A stretch of 64,000 nt of DNA, taken from assembly GCA_035771165.1 (NCBI GenBank), contig JAWNZC010000473.1, forward strand, positions 1,619,001 through 1,683,000, given 5' to 3'. The stretch is from Paragorgia papillata (lineage: Eukaryota; Cnidaria; Anthozoa; Scleralcyonacea; Coralliidae). Below, piece after piece: positions 46,251-57,222 of this stretch. The first letter of the stretch is position 1; each line of letters starts with the position of its first letter. A program made the position numbers and the translations under genes. Under the pieces are notes generated by a model. It was not told the origin of the DNA, did not search any database, and worked only from the letters and a program-made list of their open reading frames with translations.

Positions 46251-48733
46251 GGCTGAAAAAAGCTAGAAAGACATAAAAGCTAGAAAGACATGATGTGGTT
46301 TTTAATTTGGAAATTGGAATTCAGTGACGTGACGGTAGAAATGATATCCGTGGCCGAAGAATCGTGGTTTCAACACATTCGGACATCCGAAAGCCGCCTG
46401 ACTTAACAGTCGGTAATACGCTCGACAAGAAGCAGATAATACAGACTATATACAGTATGAGCGATTGAGCGCCACGCTCGTATTCTTCCTCATTCCTCAA
46501 GCACATCAGTCAAGCGATAAGACTTTTCCACTACAATTCCGATGGATTTGACGAAGTATATTTGTGTGTTGCGTAGAACGTATGGGGAAGTATCTCCTCG
46601 GACGTCAGCACTGGATTTTCGACAATCAAGATCTGATCTTTTCTTCAGCAAGATTCAGTGGGAAAAATTGTATTACAGCAAAATTTGACAACCAACTAAA
46701 GTGTGATAGTAAACCGAAATTTGTTAATTCGAGGAACACTCGTTCGGTGATGTTGCTGGGCAGTTGGTGTAGGAGCTGGAGAAGAGCTCTTTTACTATTT
46801 TGTTTAAATTGAGCCAGAAATTGAGCCACAGACAGTCGAGATAAGTTTTAATTTACAAACAGAACTATCATAATAATGACATTGCAGATTTTAATGTTGC
46901 AGGGATTGATTAACTGTTAATTTGTATTCTCTTTGTCACCATACTGTACATGTATAAATATCTACTGTAGTACAGTGAATTTTGTTGTATTAAACTTGTA
47001 TGGCCAGGTGTTTTAATAATTATAAGTGTCATAACTGTTAAAACCTTGCCTGGACTGCAGTAGCTATCCAGAGAAATATTCTTATCAGTTGACCAAAATC
47101 AGCTGTTAGCTAGTGAAATGACTTTCCAGGGCAATGCTTTATGGTTTCAGTGCAAAAAGGCCAGGGTTCCCATGCATATATTGAAATAGACTCATTAAAT
47201 TATCCATATTCGGGTCTTTGTGGTAAACAACCCCGGTGGCCCAGCCTGCTCCAAATAGTGCAATAATGTATTGTACTTTTAATACAAAAGTATTAAAACA
47301 TTGTTTCCATATAGATGTAAGACCCAGAGGAATATCGGTTTGATCATATGGACTTGCAGATGTATTGCTTGTGGATCCAATGTGTTGTCCATGATTGTGC
47401 CTTTCAGCTGAGCAACTATGCTGTCTGCTCTTAAGGCTATATCCAAAACCATGCTTTAAGAAGCTCCTTTACTGTAAAATGTCACTATATATTGAATCTC
47501 TAAAGAAGAGTCCACTTCGAGCAAGACAATAATAGCTCAGTACTCAAAATAATCATTAAAAAATTATTGGTTGTTTTGATTTGGGGTATCATACACTATA
47601 ATTAATTATAATACTTTATAGGCAACTGTACAGGTCTTTAACTATAATATTTTTGGGTATTAAACTGTACATGTTTGAAATTGGAAGCAAAACACAAGTG
47701 TTATAATTGTAGTATTGTACCCTAATTTTTCCTGTATAATTCCTATAATTACATGGTGAGTTTATCCTGGGCAAAATACAAATTCTAGTAGTTGCTATTA
47801 AAGCATTGTGCTTATATATACAGGTACAATTTGTTTATACGAGGATGTACAATCCATGTGTGTGTGTGTGTGTGTGTGCATGGAGAGGGGGGGAGGAAAG
47901 AAAAATTTGTCCAACAGAAATAGTAAATGAAAGAACTAATCACAATGAGCCCAAATGAATTCCAACATCCACTTTCCTTGAGTCCAGGGTCACTGTTGCT
48001 TGACATGGCAGCTGAAACAGACCCACTTACACCCCCAGCACACATTGGATGGTATGTCTATACCATGTCTTTTATATTGAGAAATTTTTTTTATTACAGG
48101 GAGGGAGGAGGGTAAATTCTATTGAGTATTGTAAAAATTATGTACATAATTGTAAAATTTGTGAAATAAATTCCAAAGCTCACAGGGTACATGTTTCAAA
48201 ATTCAATTCAAATATGTTAAGCATTTATTTTAGTTAATCTTTAAAGGTACACATGTGGAACTGGATATATTTTGACTTACTGCAAACGTTTCGTTTTCGT
48301 CACATAAGTTAAGACATATGTATAAACTCACTGATAACAAATTATTAGCAACATATTTTAAAACTGGAGAATTTCAGTCAATTTTCCTTAGAATATATAC
48401 TATATACCAATGTTCAAACAACACTATATAATTATATATTTGTACGCGCTTGCCTTTGAGCTTCGGCAGTTATCGAAATCGAATATTTTTCTACTTCGCG
48501 GGATGGATGGATTTGGCAAAGCTAAAGGTTTCTTCCCGCTATTACGTTGGTCAAGCTAATATTCACAAATTCATTTCTATGACACGTCTTTAGCTCTTTC
48601 TTCTTCAGACAAACCACTAATTTTCGTCAATACTTTCAAAACTCTGTCTTTGGGAGATTTTATATCACATTTTCCACGATGATAATCGTTCTTTGATCAT
48701 TTAATGCTCACTTGACGAAAACTACCGCCGCGG
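46251..48733. other. Interior of the CAC-ended element, no gene recognised
   Basis: It contains a duplicated AAAGCTAGAAAGACAT at about 46259-46291 and a GT microsatellite at about 47856-47878. Near 48600-48700 the minus strand is open for about 35 codons (YHRGKCDIKSPKDRVLKVLT), unassigned. I see no transposase core. Confidence 0.4.
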
Positions 48734-48912
48734 TGTTACTCAAGGCCACAGAATAACTGGGTGAAAGTATTTATTGAACTTGCTTGTATTAGGATCTTAC
48801 AATTATGAATCAAGGAGTTAATCTAAATTAGTATCAGGTTAAGGTGGTCCCATATAAGGTATGTCATGCGATAAAGAATAACAATAACCAAGTGACTATT
48901 TACAATATAACA
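48734..48912 (-). repeat. Gypsy 3' LTR (179 bp)
   Basis: Direct copy of 53883-54061 with one substitution. Confidence 0.97.
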
Positions 48913-48963
48913 TTCCTATAATGCCAATAAAAGTTGGACGTTATTAGATTAGAATTATATGTT

Positions 48964-51900
48964 TTAAACGGTATACTGCGGGACATCATCCCAGTTAACA
49001 AAGTCAGGCAGTTGCCTTTGGATGCGTCTGCGAGCGGGATAGCGTCTTTCAAGTTCTGGTGGCTGAATATTTTCAGGGAGTGCATCATTTTCTCTTTCCT
49101 CTTGTAAGGCTGGTTCATCCGCTTGTTCCATGTCATCGTAACGCAATGGAGGTTGTTGCTCGCCTTGTTCCGGTTCTATATCTTCATTCTCACGAAGGTC
49201 TGGAATGTCGTCTGGTTCATCTTCAGTGTTTCTTACGGGAATGGTGACCACTGGCCAGCTTGTCAGTGTTCCATTGTCGACTCGTGATGGCAAGCTAGGG
49301 TGGCTGTCGTTATTTCGTCGTCTTCGTTTCAGTGTCGGTGATTCAAACCCCCAATCGTCTTGCGGTAGTATAGCTGTGCTGTCATCATCAGGCGGCTTAC
49401 TTCCCCGAATTCGATCGTGATGGACTATTTGTAGCTCTCCGGTGGTTGGATTTTTTATCTCGAAGTTTACCCCGTTCGCCATCCTTTTGTTAATTATGCA
49501 AGGTCCAAGCCAGCGAGTAGACAGTGATTTCGACTGTCCCCTCTTTGTCCACTTCCGTTTGATCCATACTTTCTGACCAGGTATGAGTTCGGAAACGTGC
49601 AGATGCTTGTCGTGTTGAATCTTCATTTGTTTTCTGGTAATGGACAACTGGTTCGCCACCTTTTGGAAGACATCGGTCAATCTCTGGCGTACTTCTTCTC
49701 CATATATTTTGGCTCTGACTGGCTCATCGTTCTCGCTGTGGTTGTTCCATATCACGTCGTGAGGTAAAAGTGGATCCCTACCATGGACAACGCTAAACGG
49801 GGAGCATTTGGTGGATTCATTTTCAGCGACATGAAGACCAAGCAAGACCTCAGGTAGTAATTCGCTCCAAGATTTCTGTGGTAGGCCGCGGTCAGTAAGA
49901 AGGGCTGTCAGAACCTGCTTGATTGACCGAATGGAGCGTTCAGCAAACCCGTTACCGGCTGGATGATAACTTGATGAGCGTTTCTTTGCAATTCCAAACT
50001 TGTCGCACAGAACTTTCATGAGTGTACCATCAACGTTCTTGCCTTGGTCTGACAACAAAGTCGTTGGACAACCGTGCCTTGTGATCCAACCTTTCCAAAA
50101 TGCCTTCACAACCGTATCAGCTGTCTGGTCTTTCATGGGCACAGCTTCTACGTACTTCGAAAACATATCACCAATAAGAAGAAAGTAGCGGTAACCATCA
50201 TCGGTCTTGGGTAAGGTGGCGATATCGATAGCAACAGCACGCATGGGTAGGTGTTCATCTGGGGCAATCGGTAGGAGAGGTGCTCTTGGTGCTTTAGCAG
50301 GTGGCTTGACTGGTTGACATGTCTCACATTTGGATGTGAAGTTTTTCACATAGTTGTACATACCGTACCAGTAAAAACGATTCTTTACCAAGGAATAGGT
50401 CTTATCTACGCCGACATGGCTTACAGAATGAAGCTGTGATACGACAAATTTTCGTAGACATGCTGGAACAAGAGGCCTTCCAGCCTTCGTCAGTACTCCG
50501 TCGTCGACTCGTAGTTGTCTGCTCACTCGTTTATACCGTCCTTGAGTAACAGGTTTGCTGTCATTAATCAAACGCCAGCAAGGCCCGAGTAGCACTGGGT
50601 CTTTCTTTTGCTCTTCTGCCAGAGTCGTGTGAAAGTTGTTGTCGGTGGTGACCAGCACATGTTCTTCAAATGGGTCATTGTCATTTTCTAATTCTGCGCA
50701 GTCACTCATTTCCTGATGTTTCGGGTTTCTACTCAGGCAGTCGGCGTTGTCGTTTCGTGTTCCAGGCTTGTACATTATGGAATATTCGAACTGCTCTAGC
50801 TCCACCGTCCAGCGTGCAAATTTTCCCCGGGGGTCCTTCTGTTTGCGGAGCCAAACTAAAGGGTTGTGGTCGGTATAGAATGTGAATGGGTTGGCTCGCA
50901 GGTAAACTTCCCACTTTCTCGTTGCTTGAATCAACGCAAAACATTCTTTTTCGGTTGTTGACCACTTCCTCTGACTAGGCGACAGGGCTTTCGAGAAGTA
51001 TGCGACTACGTGAGTGACCCCATGGTCGGTAGCTTGAGAGAGGACACCTCCCACTGCAGAGTGGCTCGCATCGCACTCGATGGTAAAAGGATGGTTCCAG
51101 CGTGGAAACGCGAGGACTGGCTGAGATTGCAGGTATTGCTTGAGGAGATCAAATGCACTTTGACAATTCGACGACCACTGGAACGATACGTGACTGCCAG
51201 TCAGGGCAGTCAAGGGTCTGGCTATGGCGGGAAAATTGGGAACAAATTGGCGGTAGAATCCAGCCATTCCAAGAAAGCGTTTAACTTCGCGTTGTGTGGT
51301 AGGCTCCGGAAAATCTCTTATTGCTTCAAGATGTTCGGCTTGAGGTCGAATTCCTTCTGCAGACAAACGGTAACCCAGAAAGTCAACTTCGTCCATAGCA
51401 AAGTGGCACTTACTGAGCTTGAGGGTTAGTCCGGCAGCAGTGAGGCGGTGCAGGACTTTGCGCAACTGGATGATGTGCTCGTCAAAGGTGGAGCTAAACA
51501 GAACAATGTCGTCGATATAGGCCAAGATCTGCTCCATTGATAAACCCGAAAGTACCACGTCGATAAGCCTTTGAAAAGTTGCTGGTGAATTACATAGTCC
51601 AAACGGCATGACATTGAATTCAAACTTTCCTCGAGGAATGCTGAACGCCGTTTTCTCTTTGTCTTCTTCTTTTACGGGTACGGCCCAGTAACCGGAAGCA
51701 CAATCCAGGGTTGTCCAATACTTTGCACCAGCCATACGATCTAAGACGTCTTGGATGTTTGGAAGTGGGTAGGCGTCTTTCTTGGTCACGTCATTCAAGC
51801 GGCGATAGTCAAGGACAAAGCGTGTTGAACCATCTTTCTTCTTTACCAATATGATAGGGCTCGACCAAGGGGACTGGGAAGGACGTATGACGTCATTGCT

Positions 51901-52974
51901 GGCCATCTCTGCGACCTGGTCATTAATTTCTTCCTCCCAACCGTGGGGGATGCGGCGGTATCTTTGATTGATCGGGGAGGCGGTACCGGTGTTGATCGGG
52001 TGTTTAACTAGGTGGGTGCGGCCCGGTTTCTTTGGATTCGCAGCGAACACGTCAGGGAAGTCCGACAGTGTTGTCCAAACACAATCGCGTTGCGCCTGTG
52101 TGAGCGTGTCACCCATCATCACTGAATTTTTTTCCAGTGGGGTTGTTTGTACCGTTCGTGGATTAGGGATTTCTGGGGTATGACACCTCAACACCTCCGA
52201 AACTTGTTTGATGTGGCCAATAAATTTTCCATGCTTAAGCTTAACTGTCGAATCGGTGACATTAAGCAGTTTGACTTGAAAGATTCCATTCAGATCCGGT
52301 GATACACAGGCGTGGGCGGGGTACAGATGGGAAACACCTGGGACATGTTTACAAGGGTCAAAATCTACGTTGAGGAGCGCCAATCGCTTGGGACAACGTG
52401 CTTGAACCAACAGTTCTGTTCGCGGCGGAACTTCAACGTTCGTTGCTAGCGTGGCTCGCGCTCGACTATCGACTGTGATGCCTTTGATAATATACCCGTT
52501 GATAGCTACTTCGTTGCGCGCCCAGTGAAACGTGGTAGAATCGAAATGGCTCATAAAATTGCGACCCAGAATCAAATTCCGGTGGGAAGTGTTGACAACT
52601 TGGATCTGATGCGCTGTGCACGAGACAGGTCCGATTACCACTGCCAGTGTTAATGACCCGATTACGTTAATCCGATTACCGGAAGCATCAAACACAGGGC
52701 CGATTGAAGTGTTTGAAGAATAAAATTGTTCAAGATTTAGTTTTTTCATAGTGTCCTGGTCAATTATCGAGGGACCAGCGCCTGTATCTAACAATACGTT
52801 ACAGTAGGCAGTTCCTAGGCGCGCGCGCACAATGACTGATGAGGACGAAGTGCGATGAGTATAATCTTCTTTAGAAATATCATTAATTATCTCCGTACTC
52901 ACGTGTCTGGTCTGTTCTTCTTTAGTGTCACGATAGGAATGTCCAAGGCTCTGTTCGTGGTGTGGGCTGTCTAG
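48964..52974 (-). CDS. pol: Gypsy Pol polyprotein (PR-RT-RH-IN), read through from gag
   Basis: The frame opens directly after the gag UGA at 52975-52977. It has no ATG for about 75 codons, so expression as a Gag-Pol readthrough product is likely. Numbering from the GTG at 52902: protease DTGA (Asp39), RT with LDYRRLNDV, MPFGLCNSPATFQR and the YIDD box (462-465), and RNase H with ECDASHSAVGG and YTDHNPLVWL. The integrase has an HHCC-like finger and the D893-D952-E988 triad with the expected 35-residue spacing, then a GPY/F-like module (RWLGPCIINKR). The acidic, proline-rich tail ends near RYPARRRIQRQLPDF. There is no internal stop in 1312 codons, so it appears catalytically intact. Confidence 0.95.
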   Translation of the reverse strand, partial: LDSPHHEQSLGHSYRDTKEEQTRHVSTEIINDISKEDYTHRTSSSSVIVRARLGTAYCNVLLDTGAGPSIIDQDTMKKLNLEQFYSSNTSIGPVFDASGNRINVIGSLTLAVVIGPVSCTAHQIQVVNTSHRNLILGRNFMSHFDSTTFHWARNEVAINGYIIKGITVDSRARATLATNVEVPPRTELLVQARCPKRLALLNVDFDPCKHVPGVSHLYPAHACVSPDLNGIFQVKLLNVTDSTVKLKHGKFIGHIKQVSEVLRCHTPEIPNPRTVQTTPLEKNSVMMGDTLTQAQRDCVWTTLSDFPDVFAANPKKPGRTHLVKHPINTGTASPINQRYRRIPHGWEEEINDQVAEMASNDVIRPSQSPWSSPIILVKKKDGSTRFVLDYRRLNDVTKKDAYPLPNIQDVLDRMAGAKYWTTLDCASGYWAVPVKEEDKEKTAFSIPRGKFEFNVMPFGLCNSPATFQRLIDVVLSGLSMEQILAYIDDIVLFSSTFDEHIIQLRKVLHRLTAAGLTLKLSKCHFAMDEVDFLGYRLSAEGIRPQAEHLEAIRDFPEPTTQREVKRFLGMAGFYRQFVPNFPAIARPLTALTGSHVSFQWSSNCQSAFDLLKQYLQSQPVLAFPRWNHPFTIECDASHSAVGGVLSQATDHGVTHVVAYFSKALSPSQRKWSTTEKECFALIQATRKWEVYLRANPFTFYTDHNPLVWLRKQKDPRGKFARWTVELEQFEYSIMYKPGTRNDNADCLSRNPKHQEMSDCAELENDNDPFEEHVLVTTDNNFHTTLAEEQKKDPVLLGPCWRLINDSKPVTQGRYKRVSRQLRVDDGVLTKAGRPLVPACLRKFVVSQLHSVSHVGVDKTYSLVKNRFYWYGMYNYVKNFTSKCETCQPVKPPAKAPRAPLLPIAPDEHLPMRAVAIDIATLPKTDDGYRYFLLIGDMFSKYVEAVPMKDQTADTVVKAFWKGWITRHGCPTTLLSDQGKNVDGTLMKVLCDKFGIAKKRSSSYHPAGNGFAERSIRSIKQVLTALLTDRGLPQKSWSELLPEVLLGLHVAENESTKCSPFSVVHGRDPLLPHDVIWNNHSENDEPVRAKIYGEEVRQRLTDVFQKVANQLSITRKQMKIQHDKHLHVSELIPGQKVWIKRKWTKRGQSKSLSTRWLGPCIINKRMANGVNFEIKNPTTGELQIVHHDRIRGSKPPDDDSTAILPQDDWGFESPTLKRRRRNNDSHPSLPSRVDNGTLTSWPVVTIPVRNTEDEPDDIPDLRENEDIEPEQGEQQPPLRYDDMEQADEPALQEERENDALPENIQPPELERRYPARRRIQRQLPDFVNWDDVPQYTV

Positions 52975-52977
52975 TCA
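52968..52977 (-). promoter_or_regulatory. UGA-CUAG readthrough context between gag and pol
   Basis: The gag stop is TGA (52975-52977) followed directly by CTAG. pol lies in the same frame beyond it. UGA followed by CUAG is the known high-readthrough context of several animal genes. The role here is inferred from frame and sequence. Confidence 0.65.
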
Positions 52978-53861
52978 TAAACTGTAGTTGGGACACACGT
53001 CCATCCAAGAATCATGTCCTCGTTGTCCACATGCTTGACAAAATCTTTGGGGGCATTGTTTGACAAAATGTCCTGGATTGCGACAACTCCTACATTTTTT
53101 CACCACCTCGGTTGTGGGGGTCTTGCCGCGCTTAGATCGACCATTCTGTCGGTTGCGCAAGCCTTGTCGTTCGCGGTTGTTGCCTTGTGTAGCTTCGAGG
53201 TCGCTTAAACGATGTACGACGCTGTCCATGGCAGTGGTGAACCATTGAGGAGGTTGACTCGCGTCCAGTTGTTCTGTCGATGGCGTGGCTTGGTTGTGCT
53301 CGACGACTTGGACACGTTGTGAATCGCGTTGCGCGTTATTGATGGGAGATGCGCTTAAACTTTCTTCGCGGCGTGCAATGGCCAGGAGTTTCTCCAGACC
53401 TAATTCCATATAAGCCTTCCCGTCGACATCTTTTAGGATAGCTGTACGGATCTCTGGCGGAATAACGGATAGGAATTTCTGGGCAATTATTTCGGTCGAC
53501 TGTATGTGTGCTTTCTTGGCGAGTGTTTGAAGTGCGTACATAGCTTCAAATATTGATTCATTTTTCATTGTGTAGTTGAAAAAGCGTTCCGCCTCCTCAT
53601 GTGGCCGCGTTGGCCCATCAACGATTTCAACTAAAGCATCCAATGCTTCGCTCAACTTTCCTTCCTTGTACTTCGTTGCAACTTCTTTCGCAGCCGTTCG
53701 TTCAGCATTATTTCGGTTACAATACGCAGGCAGTAAAGCAATCGCTTGTTCTTCGGTAAACACCGTTTAGCGGTTTCGTAACTCTGTCTCCAAACGCGTA
53801 AACTTTCTTTTGGTGCTGGCGGAACAATTGGTACTGGAGGCATAAATGTAACAGTCGACAT
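52975..53861 (-). CDS. gag: Gypsy Gag, one frameshift near its N-terminus
   Basis: The ATG at 53859-53861 starts STVTFMPPVPIVPPAPKESL 22 bases inside the LTR edge. The frame is lost near 53765 and continues one frame over as FTEEQAIALLPAYCNRNNAE, consistent with a single missing base (mutation or sequencing error). The C-terminal region is basic and has a CCHC knuckle, CRSCRNPGHFVKQC, and a second variant knuckle with wider spacing, CQACGQRGHDSWMDVC. It ends with NYSL and UGA. Gag packages the element RNA into particles. Confidence 0.85.
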
Positions 53862-53867
53862 TTTAAG

Positions 53868-53880
53868 ATAATTGTAAGAT
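53868..53880 (-). promoter_or_regulatory. Candidate self-primer binding site
   Basis: On the minus (transcript) strand, ATCTTACAATTAT begins two bases after the 5' LTR. It is exactly complementary to ATAATTGTAAGAT inside the LTR (53943-53955). No tRNA-type TGG primer site is present, and only 21 bases separate the LTR from the gag ATG. This arrangement resembles Tf1-type self-priming. Confidence 0.6.
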
Positions 53881-53882
53881 AA

Positions 53883-54061
53883 TGTTACTCAAGGCCACAG
53901 AATAACTGGGTGAAAGTATTTATTGAACTTGCTTGTATTAGGATCTTACAATTATGAATCAAGGAGTTAATCTAAATTAGTATCAGGTTAAGGTGGTCCC
54001 ATATAAGGTATGTCATGTGATAAAGAATAACAATAACCAAGTGACTATTTACAATATAACA
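53883..54061 (-). repeat. Gypsy 5' LTR (179 bp)
   Basis: Upstream LTR in the minus-strand sense; it contains the 13-base segment complementary to the candidate primer site. Confidence 0.97.
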
Positions 54062-54698
54062 GCGGAAGTACAAGGCAATTTTCAAGATGGCGGACACCAA
54101 CATGTACAACAAAAATACGTATTTAAAAGCGACGTTTACCTTGACAACGTTTCATTCAACATGAATAATTCAGTAGTTTAAAACTTTGCGCTCATTTTGG
54201 CTTAGACAAAATTTGTGTTTGCCCTAAAGCCTTCATCTTTTGCACGTTCATTGGTGAGAAAACTGTAAAAAAATCACAACATTGGCTATTTCTCTTGGCA
54301 CAGCTCCTATATTCGCAATCGACAAAAGGGAGATAAATGCGACAGTATTTCGCTAAAAATACCGACAACTAATGTTGTCGTCCGTCTTTTAGTTCGCCCG
54401 TTAAAATCGAATACTGACGTAATACTCGCATTATAAAATGCGCAATATCAAAGGGAAATATGGTGAGAAAACGCTCAATTGCAGCTCAGAGGGAAAAAAC
54501 GTTTAATATTTTATTTATAAGTTGCATTTCCAGCTACAAAAGTTTCATAAATAACTTATACTTCCATGCTAAAGGTAGAGCATTTACGAGCGACTTCTTT
54601 GGCGACATTTTTGCGATAAGCCGCTGACACCAAGTACCCTAAAAGTCGGCGCGCATTCAAGGCCGATGGGAGGAATTTGGCTAATTTGTGACGCCGTG
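54062..54698. other. Right part of the CAC-ended element
   Basis: It contains CAAGATGGCGGACACC at about 54082, a YY1-like promoter motif, but no gene that I recognise. Confidence 0.4.
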
Positions 54699-56297
54699 TA
54701 AAGTTGGACTGATGTGATCATACTTTCGCAAGCAAGCTATAACCCGTGCTGCTGCATTTTGTACATTTTGCAATTTGTTAACTTCGTACTTAGGTAAACC
54801 GTACAAAAGTGAATTGCAAAAATCCAATCTTGAACTGACAAACGAATGAATCAGTACTTCGGTTGTGCCAGCACCAATATACTTTCTGATCTTGGCTATG
54901 TTCCTTAAGTGATAAAAAGCTCCCTTGACTACTTCATTTATTTGAGGTGACATTGTCAATGTACTGTCAAATGTTACTCCAATATTTCGTGCTTTCTTAC
55001 TAGATCTAATGGTGTTAGATTTAACTGTTATGGAAGGTTGCAATGACATCTGTCGGAATTTAGAGTGAAGAACAAGGAGTTCTGTCTTGCTAGTATTGAG
55101 TTTTAACTTATTTGCAGACATCCAGTTGGTAATATCAGAAAGACAACTTTCAACCCGACAAGTCGCCGACGATAGTTCAACATCATTATTGAAACTAAAG
55201 GTAGTATATATTTGATTGTCGTCTGCATATAAATGAAACGATATGTCGTGTTTTCGCATTAGATTTCCCAATGGAGACGTATATTGTAAATATAATAATG
55301 GTCCCAACACCGACCCTTGTGGCACTCCATAACTGACTGAATAAACTGATGAACTGCTCCCATCTATATCAACAAAATGTGTGCGGTCTGTAAGATACGA
55401 ACGAAACCATGCTTGCGCTTTTCCCTTGATACCAAATTTTGACTGCAGTCTGTATAACAAAATCTCGTGATCCACAGTGTCGAATGCAGCTGATAAATCC
55501 AACAATAGAAGAATTACACATTTATTGTTGTCAATGGCTTTCAAGATGTCATTCTGAACTCGAATAAGTGCCGTTTCGCAACTGTGATACCTCTTGTAGG
55601 CCGACTGGAATGTCTCATTTAGATCATTCGTGTAGAGGTGATCCCATAAACGCGTAGCTGCTACTTTCTCAATAACCTTAGATACAAATTTTAAGTTGGA
55701 TATCGGTCTAAAATTTGGGAAACTTTCAAAATCCAAGGATTGTTTCTTTAATAAGGGAGATCGTAACGCTTGCTTCATGGAAGTTGGCATTGTAGTGGAT
55801 TCAAACGAAAGATTTACAACCCGACATATGATGGGTAATAAATCGATGATGCAATTCTTGAGTAATAACGCAGGCACTGGATCCAAACTACACGATTTAG
55901 TTGAAATTTTGCTAATAAGAACCGATAGTTCTTCGACGCTGGTTGGTAAGAGTTCATTCAACTCACAATCAATACTCGTCTCTTCAATCTGCTCAAAGTT
56001 AGGAGAATCAGCATTAGGTAAAGCATCAATTTCTTGTCTTATTGCCACAATTTTTTCAGAGAAGAAGTCAGCAAATTTATTGCACAGTTCAACAGTAGAA
56101 TTACATGTCGGATAATATTTTTCAGATTTGCGGTGTAACAAACGATCTATCGTATTAAACAAAACTTTGTGATCCGATTTGTTTTCAAGAATAAAAGCAG
56201 AGTAATAATTCATTTTTGACGACTTGATGATATCCCTTACCCGTTTGCACTGATCATATAATACTGCTGTCTATCTATATCTAATCCGGACTTACGC
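54699..56297 (-). pseudogene. LINE reverse transcriptase, central part
   Basis: The minus-strand frame opens near the hAT junction (DQCKRVRDIIKSSKMNYYSA). It carries PLLKKQSLDFESFPNFRPIS, NLKFVSKVIEKVAATRLWDH, LLDLSAAFDTVDHEILLYRL, GVPQGSVLGPLLY, the catalytic YADD (FHLYADDNQIY) and VTFDSTLTMSPQI, and breaks at DHISPTL where the CAC-ended element starts. The catalytic motifs are intact, but the endonuclease and N-terminal RT are missing by 5' truncation. Its C-terminus is at 45511-45181. Confidence 0.9.
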
Positions 56298-57222
56298 ATA
56301 GTTTCCGTTTCTGGATGAACCGACAACCACAACTTCATCTGAGCCACGAAATGCTAAACCGCGCTCAGATAGGAAACGAATAGTTTCTACCACCCGCTCT
56401 AGCACAGCACGCCAATAACTGCGCTTTGCGTTGGCCTGTCTAACCAGTTCCGCATCAACCCACAGTTTGCATAACTGCGTTGTAATAGCTGAATCATGGC
56501 TTCTCGGTGCGCTGAACTGGAATTGATTGAGAAGCGCGTTTCCAGTCCTTATATCCCTGCTTCCCAAAAACTGAGGAATTTGTCATCAGTTTACATGCAA
56601 AACAGTACACTGCATGTTCAGATGGCGAGTAACAGAGCCAGGTACGAGGATGTTGTTGTTTTGTGAGCTGATGTGTGTATGTGAACAGGCTTTTCTGGCA
56701 CTGTCGGTTGTACTTCTCTCCTTCGAATCTTGTAGAAGATGCGCTGAAATCTGCATCCGAATTGTTGCAGTCGCCACTTCCTTTCGCTGCCCAGTATTCC
56801 CTCATACTGTCCGAAACATCAGCAGGCCACAACCCCAAATCACAAGAATATGAAGTTGAAGTGGAAGGACCGTCAGATGTCGGAGATGTGGCAGTCAATT
56901 CAGGTAATTCATGTGCGGAATCTGCCTCTGTTGCCGGTATTGTTGCAGTCGTGCGCGACTCATCAGATTCAGAACTAGCACCTTCACCATGTTGTTGAGG
57001 TTGCACAACCGCAAGCACATCTATACTGCTACCAGTGTCACTAGTCTCATTACCAGTACCAGCGCTGCTCTTGGGAAAAAACAGCGTCGATATTTTCGGC
57101 ACTTTAGCCAAAACTTTGCTTTCTCGTGCGTCTCGTTCTTCCTTTGCTTTGCGTTTTGCTGCTCCAGAATGATATTGGCGATGCTTGTCCCGTTCGCGAC
57201 CACCGCTACCAGTAGAACTCAT
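56292..57222 (-). pseudogene. hAT transposase, N-terminal third
   Basis: The ATG at 57220-57222 starts SSTGSGGRERDKHRQYHSGA. An acidic, Ser/Thr-rich linker follows, then a TTF/MYM-like zinc-binding region (WLCYSPSEHAVYCFACKLM, FGKQGYKDWKRA). A frame change at about 56520 leads to LLNQFQF...CKLWVDAELVRQANAK and ERGLAFRGSDE, ending at RNGNY, where the LINE begins. It joins the piece starting at 44971 in both order and content. One frameshift plus the LINE insertion make it non-functional. Confidence 0.88.

Larger units (their letters stand above)
48734..54061 (-). mobile_element. Ty3/Gypsy LTR retrotransposon, nearly intact
   Basis: The 5328 bp element has 179 bp LTRs that differ at one base (48869 versus 54018), TG...CA ends and a 4 bp TSD GCGG at 48730-48733 and 54062-54065. 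The internal part carries gag and a full-length pol in the order protease, RT, RNase H, integrase. No envelope gene or chromodomain is visible. The near-identical LTRs imply a recent insertion, younger than its CAC-ended host. Confidence 0.95.
45512..54698. mobile_element. CAC-ended DNA element (Chapaev-like?), TSD TAAA
   Basis: The ends CACGGTGG and CCGTG (complement CACGGCG) are flanked by TAAA at 45508-45511 and 54699-54702, exactly at the break in the LINE ORF. CAC ends with 4 bp duplications are the habit of Chapaev elements. After subtracting the Gypsy element and the 657 bp MITE it is about 3.2 kb, with no transposase that I recognise, so it is probably non-autonomous. Confidence 0.65.
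44973..56297 (-). mobile_element. 5'-truncated LINE (CR1/L2-like) inside the hAT transposase
   Basis: The minus-strand LINE begins, 5'-truncated, at about 56297 and ends with a 3' tail of GCGCTATAGAAATTTTATTA followed by ATT repeats at 44973. Its RT ORF is itself split at 54698/45512 by a CAC-ended element. Removing that element brings DHISPTL next to NLHWLPVQ. Ends against the hAT exon are ambiguous by a few bases. Confidence 0.85.

Noticed and set aside
48734..54061. Possible envelope gene in the Gypsy element
   Set aside because: Only about 50 bases separate the pol stop from the 3' LTR, so there is no room for one.
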